A stretch of DNA of 64,000 nt from Dermanyssus gallinae (GCA_003439945.1 QVRM01002014.1:1-64000); one strand, 5' to 3'. Numbered from the stretch's first letter, positions 1 to 12,010 are shown. Notes: generated by a model from the sequence alone, not told the origin. Made by a program: numbers and translations.

Positions 1-10
1 TGGATGCTAA

Positions 11-754
11 CCACCGAGCACTTTAAAAAAGATCTTGCGAAAACAAGACTTCTTTGCGAGCGCTTGGGAACCTCCATTGAGACCGCTACTAAAAGAGACC
101 GATTACTGGTATCAACAACTACACAACACGTTCGATGGGGCACATTTTAAAAAAGCACACGAAACGCCCTTTGTACACTACTGGATTAAGGGCATGCCCT
201 ACCTATCTGGTAAGGAGTATTTAAACCTACTAAAGCTCAGGATCAACGCACTACCAACGCGTGCCAGATTGGCCAGGGGACGCCCGGGCTACAACAAACG
301 TTGTAGACACGAATGTCATGCGCCTGAGACGTTGGCTCATGTCGCTCAGATGTGCGATACAACACACAAACAAATCATAAAGAAACATGACGACGTCTGT
401 GATCGCGTGGCGCGTCTTCTCCGCGAAAGGGGTCATGAGGTGGTTCGTGAGCGAGTATTCCGTCGACCGGGCGCACCGGGTCTAAAGCCCGACCTCGTAA
501 TAACAACACCTACCGAGGTCTGGGTTTTAGATGCCGAGGTTTGCGGCCCGAACCGGGACCTGGCAAAAGCACGGCAAGACAAGATCGCCAAATATGACGT
601 CGAGTTCCTAAGGGCGGCGCTCCCCGATCCGCAAAAACCTCGCAGATTCGGATCTATCACTATCTCTATGAGTGGTGTATGGACTCCGAATCTGCGAGGA
701 CGCTCTTTGGGCTCGGCGTCACGAAGAGGAATCTTATGGATCTCACCGTTTTAA
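11..754 (+). pseudogene. R2-clade LINE, C-terminal zinc knuckle and restriction-like endonuclease (5'-truncated)
   Basis: The frame is open from about 11 to a TAA at 752-754, and the left part is cut by the window edge or a frame break. Seen: a knuckle, CRHECHAPETLAHVAQMC (C-x3-C-x7-H-x4-C), at about 307-357, followed by the PD-(D/E)xK-type nuclease signature, KPDLVI then VWVLDAEV, at about 487-540. This order and the phrase 'APET..H' are those of the C-terminal end of R2-type non-LTR retrotransposons, whose single ORF ends with RT, CCHC and the nuclease that nicks the target. R2 elements normally sit in 28S rDNA; I see no 28S sequence here, so this looks like a displaced copy or a non-rDNA relative. 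The reverse transcriptase lies outside the window or is lost. Confidence 0.75.
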
Positions 755-882
755 CTTTGCAAGGAACCTTGAGGATATATCGCTCGCACCGGGTCCATAG
801 GAGCGGGGGCTACCATCAAGCAAGGACACGGACAACTGACTCTTAACTTCACGTGACACCTTTTTACCATCATTTTTATTAA

Positions 883-1004
883 GGCGAGCACTGCCGAGTG
901 TGCAAACGTATTGTAATTGATTAATAAATCATCACAATATTTTCTATACATATATTGAGGGCGAGCACTGCCGAGTGTGCAAACGTTGCTAATTTTTTGC
1001 AACA

Positions 1005-1040
<36 letters not shown>

Positions 1041-1101
1041 AAGGCGAGCACTGCCGAGTGTGCAAACGTATTGTGAATGATTGATAAATCATCACAAAAT
1101 G

Positions 1102-1136
<35 letters not shown>
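883..1136. repeat. Three tandem copies of a 26-bp core in the R2-like 3' flank, with (TA)n
   Basis: The core ggcgagcactgccgagtgtg plus caaacg occurs at 883-908, 960-985 and 1043-1068. Copies 1 and 3 share a longer tail containing ataaatcatcacaa. The core can fold weakly (gcac/gtgc). Runs of (TA)n follow at about 1010-1038 and 1105-1133. It lies just beyond the stop of the R2-like ORF, so it may be its 3' UTR or an adjoining microsatellite-seeded repeat. Confidence 0.7.
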
Positions 1137-1137
<1 letters not shown>

Positions 1138-1863
1138 CTTAATGTTACATACAACATAAAGATAAGTGGGCATGCACTAGAGTTGGTTAACAACTTCAGA
1201 TACTTGGGAGTAACACTGATACCCAAATTGTGTTTTACTAGACATATTGAAGAAATTAGAGTAAAGTCGGTGTCCTTAACCATGATGCTGAAGGATCTCC
1301 GGCAAGTTGACCTTAAGACTGTACTCACTATATTTAAGCTCAAGATCTTTTCCACAGTAACATATTGCCTCAGACCTATATCCTCCAAGTAAGACAACCG
1401 CAAGAATATTGACAAGATTAAAACTATGTTTTTAAAAGGAGTGCTTGGTTTATCAAAAACTGCCTCATTTACGCTGGTGCTGCAAATGTGCAATGAACCT
1501 GCATTAATAGAACAATTGGAGCACCGTAATTACCAATTTAATCACGAAGCGCTTGAGGCATACAAGCAACACAGAGAACGGCAAAACTGGAACTTTGAAA
1601 TCAACAACTTTACAGACGGACCCGCTTTTCTTAGCAACAGATGGAATCTGCAATAGAACAGAGCAGTGATCTGCAAAATAACTTGGCACGGATACCACCA
1701 ATACCTCTGCCTAAAGGGAAAATGTTTCCAAATCAACGAATGTGTTTGTAAATACTGTGGTGAAATTGACATCGACCGATATCACGTGATAAAATGTATA
1801 GAACTGAATACCAGGTCATTAACATCTGCTGTAATTGACGTACTTGAGCGGGATAGCCCGTAA
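1137..1863 (+). pseudogene. LINE reverse-transcriptase thumb and C-terminal zinc knuckle, frame-broken
   Basis: Three frames join across frameshifts or stops. 1137-1392 gives the RT thumb phrase FRYLGVTL and 'LTIFKLKIFSTVTYCLR'. 1426-1656 gives 'FLKGVLGLSKTASFTLVLQM', and 1666-1863 gives the knuckle CVCKYCGEIDIDRYHVIKC (C-x2-C-x7-H-x4-C) near the end. The same architecture, with a knuckle ending DRYHxxxC, recurs at 16328-17137, so both belong to one LINE family. Endonuclease and palm are missing. A short (TA)n tract at about 1900-1925 follows. Clade not assigned. Confidence 0.65.
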
Positions 1864-2015
1864 ATATTGTGAGAATCTACTATAATCTACTATAATTCTA
1901 GATATATATATATATATATATATTTATATTTTTCGTATATTACATTATGTTTGTGGGACACATATTACAAGAGATTAGCTAAGCCAGTGTGCCTAGCGGG
2001 TATGTATTGTGACTA

Positions 2016-2880
2016 TCACGTGTCCGCCTCGTCTAGGCTAGGCCGAGACCACTTCAGAAGTGTGCTCCGAACGGAGGCCGCGTTTCCACGTTGTATGTCG
2101 AGATCCAGACGTTGTTTAAAAAAGGACGACGATCTTTTATCACCGGTTGACTGATCTAACAAAGTGCCGACTTTGCGGATCAGTTGTCTGGTCCGAACAC
2201 CAGGACCACCCATGGTCTCAAACGCAAGTGGCCAGAATTCGTGGGGATACCCAATTGATGAGTATTTTCTTAGCTTGCTGGTCTCCGCAAGGTGGGCTGC
2301 ATAGCCGGCTTCGGATGCGCCGCCACCGACCATAGAAGGTGCTAAGGAGTCGGTAACGGTTGCATCCCAAACCAGCATTTTGCCTCGCTCGAATGGTGTA
2401 AGTGTCATCCCGTCTGGACGCCTGCCGTCCTCCACGCAGAGGCCCGGGGGTTCGAAGATGCACGGACGACCGCATGATCTGAGGGCTCTGCTGAAGGTCT
2501 CATTGATAGCGGCATGTCGAGGGCGTCGGCCTGCGCTGATGATACACGATAGGCCGTGATGTCCCAGTTTGTCGACGGGGTGACCACATTGACACCGATG
2601 GGGGCTAACCAGGTCTGTCCCCAGTCGTAGGCCTACTGCTATACGAATCGTCTCGTCGTCAAGAAGGGTGCCTATGGGTGCACTGGGAAGCGCGTGTAAC
2701 CAGGCGCCTGAATCCTTGGCGGAAACGGCGTTTTGGCGAGCTCTGGTCGTGTCGTCGGCAGCTTGAATAAAGAGCCGTCGTTGTACTTCAGCGTGCAAAG
2801 GGGCACTCCAGTCATGTTGAGATAGTATGTTGTCAGGCCTGCCACCGCACCGGGCCTCAAGGTTCTCCTGAACCTGGGCT
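2016..2880 (-). pseudogene. RLE-type LINE, C-terminal domain (family 'RLE-A')
   Basis: Open on the minus strand from about 2880 to 2016. It contains a knuckle, CQCGHPVDKLGHHGLSC, then the nuclease-like stretch RRPDGMTLTPFERGK and LVWDATVTDSLAPS, then FETMGGPG and the terminal motif IQRGNAASVRSTLL. The RPDG...WDATVTD pair has the layout of a PD-(D/E)xK restriction-like endonuclease. Close relatives in this window are at 45784-46554, 38470-38560, 12040-12300 and 17361-17660. RT and gag of this copy are absent. I use 'RLE-A' only as a local label because the exact clade (R4/Hero/NeSL-like) cannot be settled by reading. Confidence 0.75.
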
Positions 2881-2884
2881 AAGC

Positions 2885-3180
2885 GGCTATCTACTATAAT
2901 AATGGTAAATAAACATTCAAAAAAAAAATATATATATACAAGTTAATAAAACTACATGTATATAGTCATCAATTCAACACTTTCAAAGTAGTCATCCGGA
3001 CGTAAACGAATGAGGGCCCTGCTTCCAACGAGTTCCAAGTGACGGCACATTGCTGCAGTTTTGTGAGGCTATTCATTTTAATCGCTCTAATTGCAAAATA
3101 TTGAGCAGTAAAGCCCCCATACCCGTATGAGTCAACCTCGGGGATGGGGCCAGAAAACTTACGCAGCTTTCTGCAATAGA
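2885..3180. other. Junction between RLE-A copies; no gene recognised
   Basis: AT-rich, with a short A-run and (TA)n near 2920-2940. It separates a minus-strand RLE-A 3' fragment from a plus-strand RLE-A copy. No convincing ORF. Confidence 0.5.
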
Positions 3181-5470
3181 GTCGATACCCGTCACGGCCG
3201 TTTTCCAGCTCTAACCTTATTCAAGGCGTCGATGCCGCATTTACAGACGAGGAGGTACGCGAGATGCTAGCAAGTTGCGCTGTGGTGCACGCTCAACCGT
3301 TTATTTCGCACAGATCACTCTGGCGAGGCCCTACTCAGCAAGGCGATTCTGACGCTTGACCGCCAACCGTCTGTATCTGTCTTCCTGGGACACAAGACCC
3401 ACTTCGTCGTTCTGGAGCCCAGTCAACCAAAAGTTCGTGGAGCATCTAGCGGACAGGTGCACTTTTTGCAGGGCCTGCAAGAAATGTGGAGGTTGTGGTC
3501 GTCTGGCGTCCAGTTGCACGAAACAATCGAGGTGTGCCAACTGTGGTGGCCCCACGCGGCCTGATCGCCTTCCTCTCCGCGTGTGGCCTATCTCCGTGAG
3601 TGTAACAAGGTTATCATGGAAGCGAGAGTTATTCAACAAGTTTAGGCTGCGCATCCGACTGCATCGATTACGGAGGGCTAATGTCACAACAACTGTCGTA
3701 GAATCCATACAGCCTGGTTGTTCTAAAAACGATAAGGCTTATTTTGCTGCAGTTCTTAGGGGCGTATCTGCCACGCAAGAAAGCGCCTCGCCGCAGCTGC
3801 TCTTTCCTAATCCGCGGCGCGCTTCTTAACTTATCACGAAGAAAAACATCTGTAACAAGACGTTGTTTAGAGATGTTAGATAGTATCAGTCCTGACTTGA
3901 AGACGATTGCGGAGAACCTAAAACCTCTCTTGTCCTTTTTTCACTTGTGGAGAAGCTCAAAGTTTTTACCTTCTAATACCAGATAACGAATAGTCATATT
4001 AAAGTGAGCCCGTTTTCGCTTCTCAAGTTGCCGGTGAACTCAGTGGAGCTATGTGTCCTGTGTGTGGAGGTGGATTTGCAAGAAGGGTCGTGTCGGGCAT
4101 ATGTCGGCTAATACCGCCAACGGGCCGTCCACATCCTTCCGAGTTCTAGCAGAAGGAATTGATGTTAATACTCTACCCATCGATATCAAGGCAAACATGC
4201 ATCATGCTAAACTGTTACGCATTTCACCCAAATTTGGGCGGTCCACTGTTCCGGAGGAGCTCACTAAGGTCTTCTTACATATCTGCAAAGACAACGACCT
4301 CTATGTCTGGTATTCTTTGCTCTCTGTCGCTCCGGTTGTGCTGCGACTTCCTCGGTCTAGGAAGGATGCTCAATTGTTGTTTGTCCTGGTCAGGTAGAGC
4401 ACACGATCCCCTGTGCGTCAGATTCCTGACCCTAGTCATCCAGACTCGGGTCAGAAATCTGACGCACAAGGGATCAATCCCTAAAGTGATGGCCTATCTT
4501 CCTAGACGACGGCGACCTTCCTAGACGAGTGAGAGTCAAGCTGTCGGAAGGCGATTTCTCCGGTGCTGCTATATTGGTGAGCTCCCAGGATATGGTAGCG
4601 CAGTCAACGAAAATACGGAAGCTCTACGCTCTAAATATCCAGATGGGTCTCTGGATCTCTCCATGCCCACACCCCCCGGCGGTCATATTGCCTTCATCAA
4701 CCTCGCGTGAGATACTGAATGCTATGAAGAGCCTCAGCAGAAGTTCAGCTGCCGAGCTGGACTTCATGAGGCCCCGTTTGTTGTAGAACTTGTTATCTCG
4801 TGCACTGGGCAGAATGGCCGGACGACTAGCCGACGCTATTGCCAAAGTGGTTGATGTGCTCAGATGGGGCACGCCCCCGTCTTGTCTATTACCATACATC
4901 TTCGGGGCTATGTTTGCATTAACAGATATTGCTCATTACGTCCGATTGCCTGTTTCTTAGTCGCTTGCCGATTGGCGGCCAAACTCGGCTGTTACGATAT
5001 TAGAGATGCTATTTTAGCAACTCCTGGTCAACTCCAGCTAGGGTTCGCTACCCCTGGGGGTACAGAGGTAGTACAGAGGTACTGTATCCATGCATTGTTG
5101 CAATCGCGCAGATTGCCGACAGTGATGGTCAAACTGGACTTCCGAAACGCTTTCAATAGTGCTCGGAGAGACCAACTTGCTTCGAGCCGTCAAGTCATGG
5201 ACAACATAACTGTTTTGCCAGACAAATCTGGCCTATGATTCAGAACCATCCCATTTGATCATGCCTCATAACGCTATGCTATCGCAGATAGGTCTTCAGC
5301 AGGGTGATCCCTTAGGTCCTCCACTTTTTTGTTTACGTATAAAAGAATTGGTGAATTTGCTGCAGTCCTCCCTTAATGCCTGGTGCTTGGATGACGGGGT
5401 TCTGGGTGGGGACCTCCCGACCGTGCTTGACGATATCCGGGAAGTTATTGACTTTGCTGCGATTAGCTGA
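3180..5470 (+). pseudogene. RLE-A LINE copy, gag-like ORF plus ORF2 through RT, heavily decayed
   Basis: Readable in pieces across many frame breaks: a gag-like N-terminus (FTDEEVREMLA, about 3240), FLGHKTHFVVLEPSQP at about 3385, cysteine-rich knuckles at about 3460-3545 (CANCGGP), a damaged CPVC zinc finger at about 4053, then RT pieces. These include AAELDFMRPRLL (about 4750), LQLGFATPGGTEVV (5040), VKLDFRNAFNSARRDQL (5130), LQQGDPLGPPLF (about 5300) and the YxDD equivalent CLDDGVLGGD (about 5383). The order matches the better copy at 42790-46560. ORF2 stops at 5470, before the nuclease. A 28-bp fold-back interrupts it at 4405-4475. Confidence 0.7.
4405..4475. repeat. 28-bp fold-back inverted repeat inside LINE coding sequence
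   Basis: Arm 1 is 4405-4432 and arm 2 is 4448-4475, with a 15-nt loop. The arms are complementary at 26 of 28 positions. The inverted copy is not expected from the LINE reading frame and appears to be a local secondary event. Confidence 0.85.
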
Positions 5471-6790
5471 ATAGCGAAGTACGTAAGAGGCCTCTGTCTG
5501 GGCCCGCCGTATCATTGCTGTAAGTCGGGTATAAGTGTGCGTGTCCAACGCTCGCGGGTGTCTCCGGCGGACCACTACCGCGCCCAGTCCAGGTCTTGGT
5601 CGGTCCATCGTTTGCTTCGCTCTTTTGCCAGCATGTCCCAGGGCAGCTGGCGGGCAATAACGAGGAGAACGTCAGTGCTTACCGTGCGGTACCGATGGCA
5701 CACCCTCATTGCCATGCCCCGTTGAGCCGCGCGGAGAGCCCGGCGGTTGCAGGCCGTGCTGGAGATGGTGTTGCTTCATCCAGTCGTGAATGCTGATGAT
5801 TCTAAAGTTGTCTCCCGTCGGACTATGACTAACAACGCGAGGTCATCGGTGTAAAGCAAGAGTTTTCGACGGTCCAAGTAAGAAGATACGATGCAACGAA
5901 GGTAGGGGGAAATTTCCTTACGCTTTGGCATGGTCATGACAATGTCCCAGTCCGCAGTATTAAAAGCGTTCTTTACGTCCAGTAGAATCAGTAAAACAAA
6001 GGAGCAAGTCGTGAGCGAAGCAGCAACCTCCTGCCGCGTCCTGTGGAGTACCCGATGCAGGGCGTCTAACGTCGAGCGAACCTGCCAGAAGCCATATTGG
6101 TCCTCTGAAAATGCCTGCCGGTCTTCTATCTCCGCGTTTAAACGTTCAACAAGTACATTTTTGATCAACTTGCCCGCCGCATCCAGGAGGCAATTAGGTC
6201 GATATGCGAGAGGCCCTGAACTGGATCCTGATTTGAAGATCAGCGCTAGGTGAGCGCTTTTCCACCGAGCAGAAAACTGGCCCTTTGCAAGCAGGCTTTG
6301 CCGCGTGCAAGATCTTGTTGGTTCTGATGGAATCCCGCAGAGCCTCCTCCACTGCTGGCGTCTACCAAGGCTTAGGCGGACGTCGGTTCGGTCCCATGTG
6401 AAGGGCCTCTTAACGCCCGACAGCCCGTACACAGTACGTGAGTGATAACGTCCTCGTCGAGGCTCAAAGCACTAAGACGGGCGATCCGCCGGTCAAGTAC
6501 TTCGTCCAGTACCCCCCGGTAAATCCCGGGTTAGTGGGGCGGCGCGTGGTTGGCGGGACCACTGCAAACGTAACCTAGAGATGATCGCCGAGCGACTCTT
6601 CGTCGACCGGCACTGTCTAATCCTGGAGCAGAGGGAGGGTAGTCTAGTCGGCGAGGGTAAGGTCTAGATAAGAGCCTTAAGTTCCACGGGCGAAGGTAGG
6701 CACATTGCCTCGTATGCGAGCTGCGTCCTAGGCAGTGTGTGAGCTGTCGTAGACGGAAATACTGGTGTCCTGTCCGGCCCACCATATCGC
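5460..6790 (-). pseudogene. R1-like LINE fragment: end of endonuclease, RT, thumb
   Basis: Minus strand, reading from 6790 down. DEESL followed by an endonuclease-like 'SDH' end lies near 6600. 5776-6432 reads WKSAHLALIFKSG, LAYRPNCLLDAAGKLI, 'EDQYGFWQVRSTLDALHRVL' and motif A LLDVKNAFNTADWD. It then jumps from SYLDRRKLLL directly to YTDDLALLV, so the VPQGS block (motif B) is deleted. Below 5720 the connection phrase YRTVSTDVLLVIA and 'ARQLPWDMLAKE' continues in another frame. R1/I-group elements have this order. Non-functional. Confidence 0.7.
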
Positions 6791-7278
6791 CGTGTCAGCC
6801 GAGTCATCCCTGTAGATATTTGCCGTTTGCCGCGCGGTCGCTACCGCGCGGCGTGTTTGGCTTCGTTTTGACCGATATCTGTTTTGACCGTGTGTATGCG
6901 TCGAGCACGTCGTGGGCTGCCCGACACCGGTTTTAGTTTACCTGGAGGAAGCTAATCGTTTTGAGTGGTTGTTCCGCCCGTCACTTGCCAATCTAGTCCG
7001 CCGTCATCAGCTGGAACGGTGGTCTTCTGACGCGAGGGCCTTGCGCGACGCCTGCCCTTGAGTCGTGGTTGCTCCGGGGGAGGGGCGGCCGGGGGTAGTC
7101 GGGGCTCGTCGGGGGTCTTATTGCTTTAAACGTTTAGGCCGGGCCCAGGGGTGCTCTCCCCAACTCCGTAGGTCGCCTACTAACCCTGGCACTTAACCTC
7201 ATCACTGAGGGAAGTCTGGTCCTCAGGTGAGGGTGGTATATAATGTGAGCCACACTGTGCACGTCTGCGCGTCCACTC
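6791..7278. other. Unassigned stretch, probably decayed LINE
   Basis: GC-rich, with stop-studded frames. The minus strand near 6800 reads 'RDDSADTAIWWAG', which may belong to the R1-like copy below it. No gene supported. Confidence 0.35.
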
Positions 7279-7581
7279 GTGAAGTCGGATCTATTTGAAG
7301 CCGAGGGAACCGTGCCTGGTCCAATACAGTTGAAATTAATCGACGCGTTATCAGGTCCTCTAGCTGCGATCGTCAACATGTCGATCAGAACCAGGGTATT
7401 TCCAGAACACCTAAAAACATCAGCGGTGATTCCTGCAAAGTATACAAAGGCAAGGGCAATAAGAACCAACCTGGAAACTATCGACCGATATCTCTGGTGT
7501 CATTCACATCTAAGGTCTTCGAGAAACCTATTAAGAAGCAGCTCGAGGAATACCTTAACGCTACCAATTTTCTTTCTTAGT
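7279..7581 (+). pseudogene. CR1-like LINE, N-terminal part of RT
   Basis: Reads 'IQLKLIDALSGPLAAIVNMS', VFPEHLKTSAVIP, then after a frameshift near 7438 KGKGNKNQPGNYRPISLVS and KVFEKPIKKQLEEYL before a TAG at 7579-7581. These are the first RT blocks of CR1/jockey-type elements. Motifs A-C are absent. Confidence 0.65.
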
Positions 7582-7927
7582 TGCAGCGGCAACAATTAGA
7601 GAGAGATCGGCCGACTCAATTAACTGCTTCTCAGTTGCACATTGCTCGTTTTCAAATGAAACACAAAGATGTTTTTGTATCTAATCTAGACAAGACAGTA
7701 ACGGGAGCCTGAATGAATGAACATCTCAAAGCGCATTCTGTCAACCCTCTCAAGATACGTAAAGTACAGCCTAGATTCGCAACTCATGCGTCATTCATAA
7801 TAACTGTGACACAGCTTGACTACCCCAAGCTATTTTGTGATGCGGCATGGACTCAACAACAGTAATGGACTCTAGAGATCGAGGGGAGAAAATTAAAATA
7901 GTTGATGAGTTCCCAAGTGCGCCCTGA
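7582..7927. other. No gene recognised
   Basis: Moderately AT-rich sequence between two LINE fragments, with no coherent frame, terminal repeat or tail. Confidence 0.4.
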
Positions 7928-9733
7928 CTGGCGCTTACTCAGCACCACGTTACCTCGGACCTCGACCGGACAAACTCCCACACTACGTATCCAACCCCAA
8001 ATAAGCCCATCAAGTACCTACTTTTTAATGCCGCATCCCTTACTAAGAAAGGAGCTTGCGATTCCTTAAGTTTGTACACTGCGCTCCACCACGTTGATAT
8101 CATCTGTATTACTGAGACGTGGGCTACCGACAACCTGCCGTCGGCCGAACCTTCTCTTGGTGGTCGCTACTCGGTTTTTCGAAAAGATCGAGTTGGACGA
8201 ATCGGCGGTGGCGTCTGCATTCCTGTGAACCTTAAGCTAACCTGTTGCAAGGTTAACATGCCTCAGTCATCTGCCGAGATCATTGCTGTGGACGTTATGT
8301 GTGAGTCAGCATCGCGTCACCGGGTGATCTGTGCGTATTTTTCCCCAACTGGATCGACAATTGATCTTAGGCAGCGCATGGCATCACTCTGTGAAGTTCT
8401 AGAAGAAGTTGTCTAGATCGATTACCCCATTCTTTTGCTAGGGGATATGAACCTTCCGTCCATCGACTGGAAACCGTTGACCCTAACTGGACCACCCGAT
8501 AGCAAGGTGCATTTGTTTACGGCGTTCTGCATTGAATCTGGACTTACTCAGCTTGTCACCTGTCCAACTCGTCCAAGAAATGGCAATATTTTAGATCTCA
8601 TCCTCACTGATAACGAGGATCTGGTGGCTAACATTGATGTCCGCCCTTCGCCTGTAAAGTGTGATCACATGGCTCTTTATTTTGAACTGGTCTCAGGCAA
8701 GCCGTCCATGCCCTTGCAAGCAAGGGTTAACTACTTGAAGGCCAACTACGACGCAATTGGCGCGTATTTGATGTCCATTGATTGGCGCCAAATTCTCTCT
8801 ACGTGTTCTTCCGCCAACGAACAATATGAAACCTTTGTGAATATATCTTTGGACCGTCTTGATCGTTTTTCGCCGCTACATCGTGCCCAACCATCCCCTA
8901 TCGATGAGTATATTGCTCGACTTTCCGCTCGTCTAAGCCGTGATTTGTCTAGACTCTCTAAAGAATCGCACATACGGTTGTCCCGCAAACTAGGTCGCGC
9001 ATCATCTCGCTTACGCCGTATAGAAGAAGACAAGCTGGATCCTAATGACGCTAAGCGTTTCTTTCGGTACGCCAAGAAGCGTCTGAATCTCCAGGTAGAG
9101 GTAGCTCCCTTTGCCTGTGTCGGCCATATAGCTGTGGAAGATGCTGATAAACCAGAAGTTTTAAGACGTAATTTCGAAACTGTATACAAACAGCCTGGCG
9201 ACTCAAGCTTTGTAGCGACTAAGCCAACAGATTCCTGCCTCAATGACGTCGTATTCACTCCTGAGCTTATCTACACGAAACTGCATCAAACAAAGAGGAA
9301 GTGCAGCCTGACACCCGATGGGCTCCCGCCAATTTTCTTTAACGTATTGGCCTTAGCCCTCGCGGAACCTTTGGCAATGATCTTTACCCGCAGTTTCGAA
9401 GCTGGAAAAATCCCTCTAATTTTTAAAGAGTCTGTTGTGACGGCGGTGCACAAAAAGGGACCGCGATCCCTTCCAGAAAACTACCGACCGGTAGCTCAAG
9501 GCTCTATACCGTGCCTTCTCATGGAAAAAATTATCGTCGATAAAATTTATAACTACCTCGACGCCTATGAACTCTTGGACCCTCATCAGCATGGGTTTAG
9601 AAAGAGGCGCTCTACTGGAACTCAGCTTCTCGAGGTCTGCCATGATTGGGCTATTGCGCGTAACGGGGCCATCCCCATACATACGGTCTACTTTGACTTC
9701 TCGCAAGCATTCGACAGGGTAAATCATATCTAA
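7928..9733 (+). pseudogene. CR1-clade LINE ORF2: endonuclease and reverse transcriptase
   Basis: One frame is open from 7928 (after a TGA at 7925) to a TAA at 9731-9733, broken only by a TAG at 8414-8416. Endonuclease: LLFNAASLTKK, ITETWATD, GGVCIPV, LLLGDMNLPSIDWK, ILDLILTDN and KCDHMALYF (apurinic-endonuclease-like fold). RT: SLTPDGLPP, YRPVAQGSIPCLLMEKII, HGFRKRRSTGTQLLE and motif A VYFDFSQAFDRVNH at about 9690-9728. This is the standard CR1 order. Motif C lies in the decayed continuation downstream. No Met near 7928 is convincing, so the element's own start is not defined. Confidence 0.85.
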
Positions 9734-10644
9734 AATGACGGTGCTAAGAATTGGCCCTCGAATTCTGGCTTGGTGACACTTTTATCTGAAAGAACTTTCC
9801 TTCGCCGTAAAAGTCAGTGACTCGGTCTCGAAACGCTCCCCATGCCCTTCTGGGGTTCCTTAAGGCTCCTGTCTAGGCTATATATATGTATATAATCTTT
9901 GCTCAGGACTTGGGAGTACGTCTTCGCATCCTGAACATAACATACAAAATGTATGCAGACGATTTAGTAGTACGATAGTATAGCCACCTGGTGTGAGCTA
10001 AATGATATGGTAATTTCAGTTCCAAAGTGCGCGGTCCTGAAGACAGCTCCCGACAACTTCAAGTACCAGCTAAAAGATTTTTCTATACCTGAGGTAACAT
10101 CCGGAGTTACGTTCGATAGACATATGAAGTTTCGGGCGCACATTACCGATTCAGCAAAAGCTGCCTCTCGACTAAGCAATCTTATACTAAGAGTATTCTC
10201 ATCGCAAGATGTCTCCAAATATCTGCGTCTTTATGAAGCCCTAGTAGTGCCAAAATGATCATACTGTGCTTACGTGTGGACGCCTTTTTACGACAAGGAT
10301 ATATGTTTGCTGCAGCGTATTCAGGACAAGTTTTTAAAGAGAGTCTCACAAAGGTGCAACTTGACGCGTGACAGAGTCGTACTCCCAAGTGCCGCGGAGG
10401 ACTAGCGTCGTGTTGACTACCGCGTTTTTAAATATCTTATACGCAATGATCAGATTAATAAGTTCTACCACGTGCGATCAAACAGCCTACGGAGTCGCGG
10501 TTCCATTCAGCCGCCCGAGATAGCCAATGTGGCAGTCGTTAACGACTCATTTGTTTGGCGAACAGCTCGCCTAGCCCGCAAATGCGAGCAATTCATTTTC
10601 CTTGTTCGACCCCTTTTTTAAATAAAGGAGACATTTGTTGTTGT
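9734..10644 (+). pseudogene. Decayed continuation of the CR1-like LINE, RT palm/thumb, C-terminus and (TTG)n tail
   Basis: Frame-shifting pieces continue the copy. They include VLRIGPRILAW, PCPSGVP before a TAA where Q is expected (motif B), MYADDLVV at about 9950-9970 (motif C), then TSGVTFDRHMKFRAHI, AKAASRLSNLILR and CLLQRIQDKFLKRV. The copy ends with aataaagg and a short (TTG)n run at about 10630-10644, the type of microsatellite 3' end left by CR1 elements. Confidence 0.7.
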
Positions 10645-10649
10645 TGTTA

Positions 10650-12010
10650 AGAACCAATTTGGTTTCAGGAAGTCGCGATGAGCGGAGTTAGCTCAAAATC
10701 ATATCTGGTAGAAAATAGTCAAAGCTACTGAAGACGGGAAAATGTGTCTCGGCGCATTGCTTGACGAAGCGAAGGCCTTTGACTGTCTTGACTACTCTAT
10801 ATTTATCAAGATGCTGCTAAATGGGTTGCGCACCAGGTGTAACTGCCTAAATCGTGCCTAGGCTGACGTAAGCAGTTTGCGTCTGTGGGAGGCTTGAGCT
10901 CCATCCCTGGGACTGTCTCGATCGGGAGTCCCCAGGTGTCAGTAGTTGACCCCTTCATCTTCACAATCTACATTTCATCTTGCGTGGCATTGAAAGAAAT
11001 ATAGTGTCAAGCAGTAGTATATGCAGATGATTCAACTCTGTTGTTCCGCATCTCACCTGCTCAGCTCTCAATCGGTCAAGTTAATCTTAGGCATGTGGCG
11101 ACCGGTATCAAAACGGCAATTTCTTATTTTAAACGGTTTGGCCTTGTAGTAAATCCGACTTAGACGTAACTCGTCTTCTTTCACACGCATCAGCGGGCAT
11201 CAAGGCTGAAACTGGACACGGGTAATATATCCCTCCAAGTAAACGGTGCTGCTGTCCCTCTCAATCGAGAAGTAAAATGTCTCGGTATTACGCTTCATGA
11301 GAACATGAAATGGGAAAGTCACATTGTGTCAAACGTCAGGGTCTGCTGTGCTGTCATGGCATCGCTGGCCCGTCTGAGGAAACCCAAAGCCTCCCGCGTT
11401 TTTCTGGTCCTTGTTTACAGGGTGCTCCTGGAATCGATTCTCACTTACGGAATCACTATATGAAAGAAACCTACTCAGGAACACTGCACTCGTTACGGGT
11501 GATCCAGAGCAATGCGGTGCGAGCCATTACTGGTCTGTCTCGTCGGGACGACGTGTCGCCATGGTACGGCAGACTCGGACTACTCAAACTCGATCAGCTG
11601 GCACGAATAAATTTAGCCGTGCTTACCCATAAGGTGGTGACCTTAACGCAGCATTCTCGAACCTGCATGCTGCCAAAAGTATGGAGCTATCGCAGGTCCT
11701 CCGAAATACGGAGCGGGTCGACGTTTTTAGAAGACGTTTGGCTAAGTAACTAATCGCAGAAAACAATTGTTCTTCATTTTTAAATCAGTGAATGGTCGAC
11801 ATTGCATAAGATGAAATTACCGTATGATATAAGTATACAATACGTATACAGCAAAAAAAAATCATATTAGTTTGTGTGTGCATAATTACACTTGACAGAT
11901 GTAGGTGCTACAACGATAGGTATTTTTAATGAGATGTGACATTGACATTAATTGTGACAGATTGCCTGTAAAAGAGCTTGTCAATAAAACAATTTGATGA
12001 TGATAATGCG
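10650..12010 (+). pseudogene. LINE copy with RT remnant, 3' UTR and (GAT)n tail (family 'LINE-B')
   Basis: Stop-rich frame fragments: NQFGFRKSR, 'CLGALLDEAKAFDCLDYS' (motif A), 'YMQM' in place of YADD, GNISLQVNGAAVPL, KCLGITLHENMKWE. The ending 11640-11753 reads 'THKVVTLTQHSRTCMLPKVW'. A 3' UTR with 'gacagattgcctgtaaaaga' and caataaaac runs to gatgatgat at about 12007. The same thumb and UTR recur at 14876-16030, and the UTR alone at 29640-29737. Jockey/CR1-like; clade not fixed. Confidence 0.65.

Noticed and set aside
17..754. Intact R2 insertion in rDNA
   Set aside because: No 28S sequence is seen on the right, and the RT is absent from the window.
1081..1136. ORFs translating as YIYIYI runs (also near 29545, 47444, 50224, 50759)
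   Set aside because: They are translations of (TA)n microsatellites.
4053..4397. Independent small gene at 4053-4397
   Set aside because: The region sits where the RLE-A ORF2 zinc finger and linker are expected, and a CPVC finger remnant is readable in another frame.
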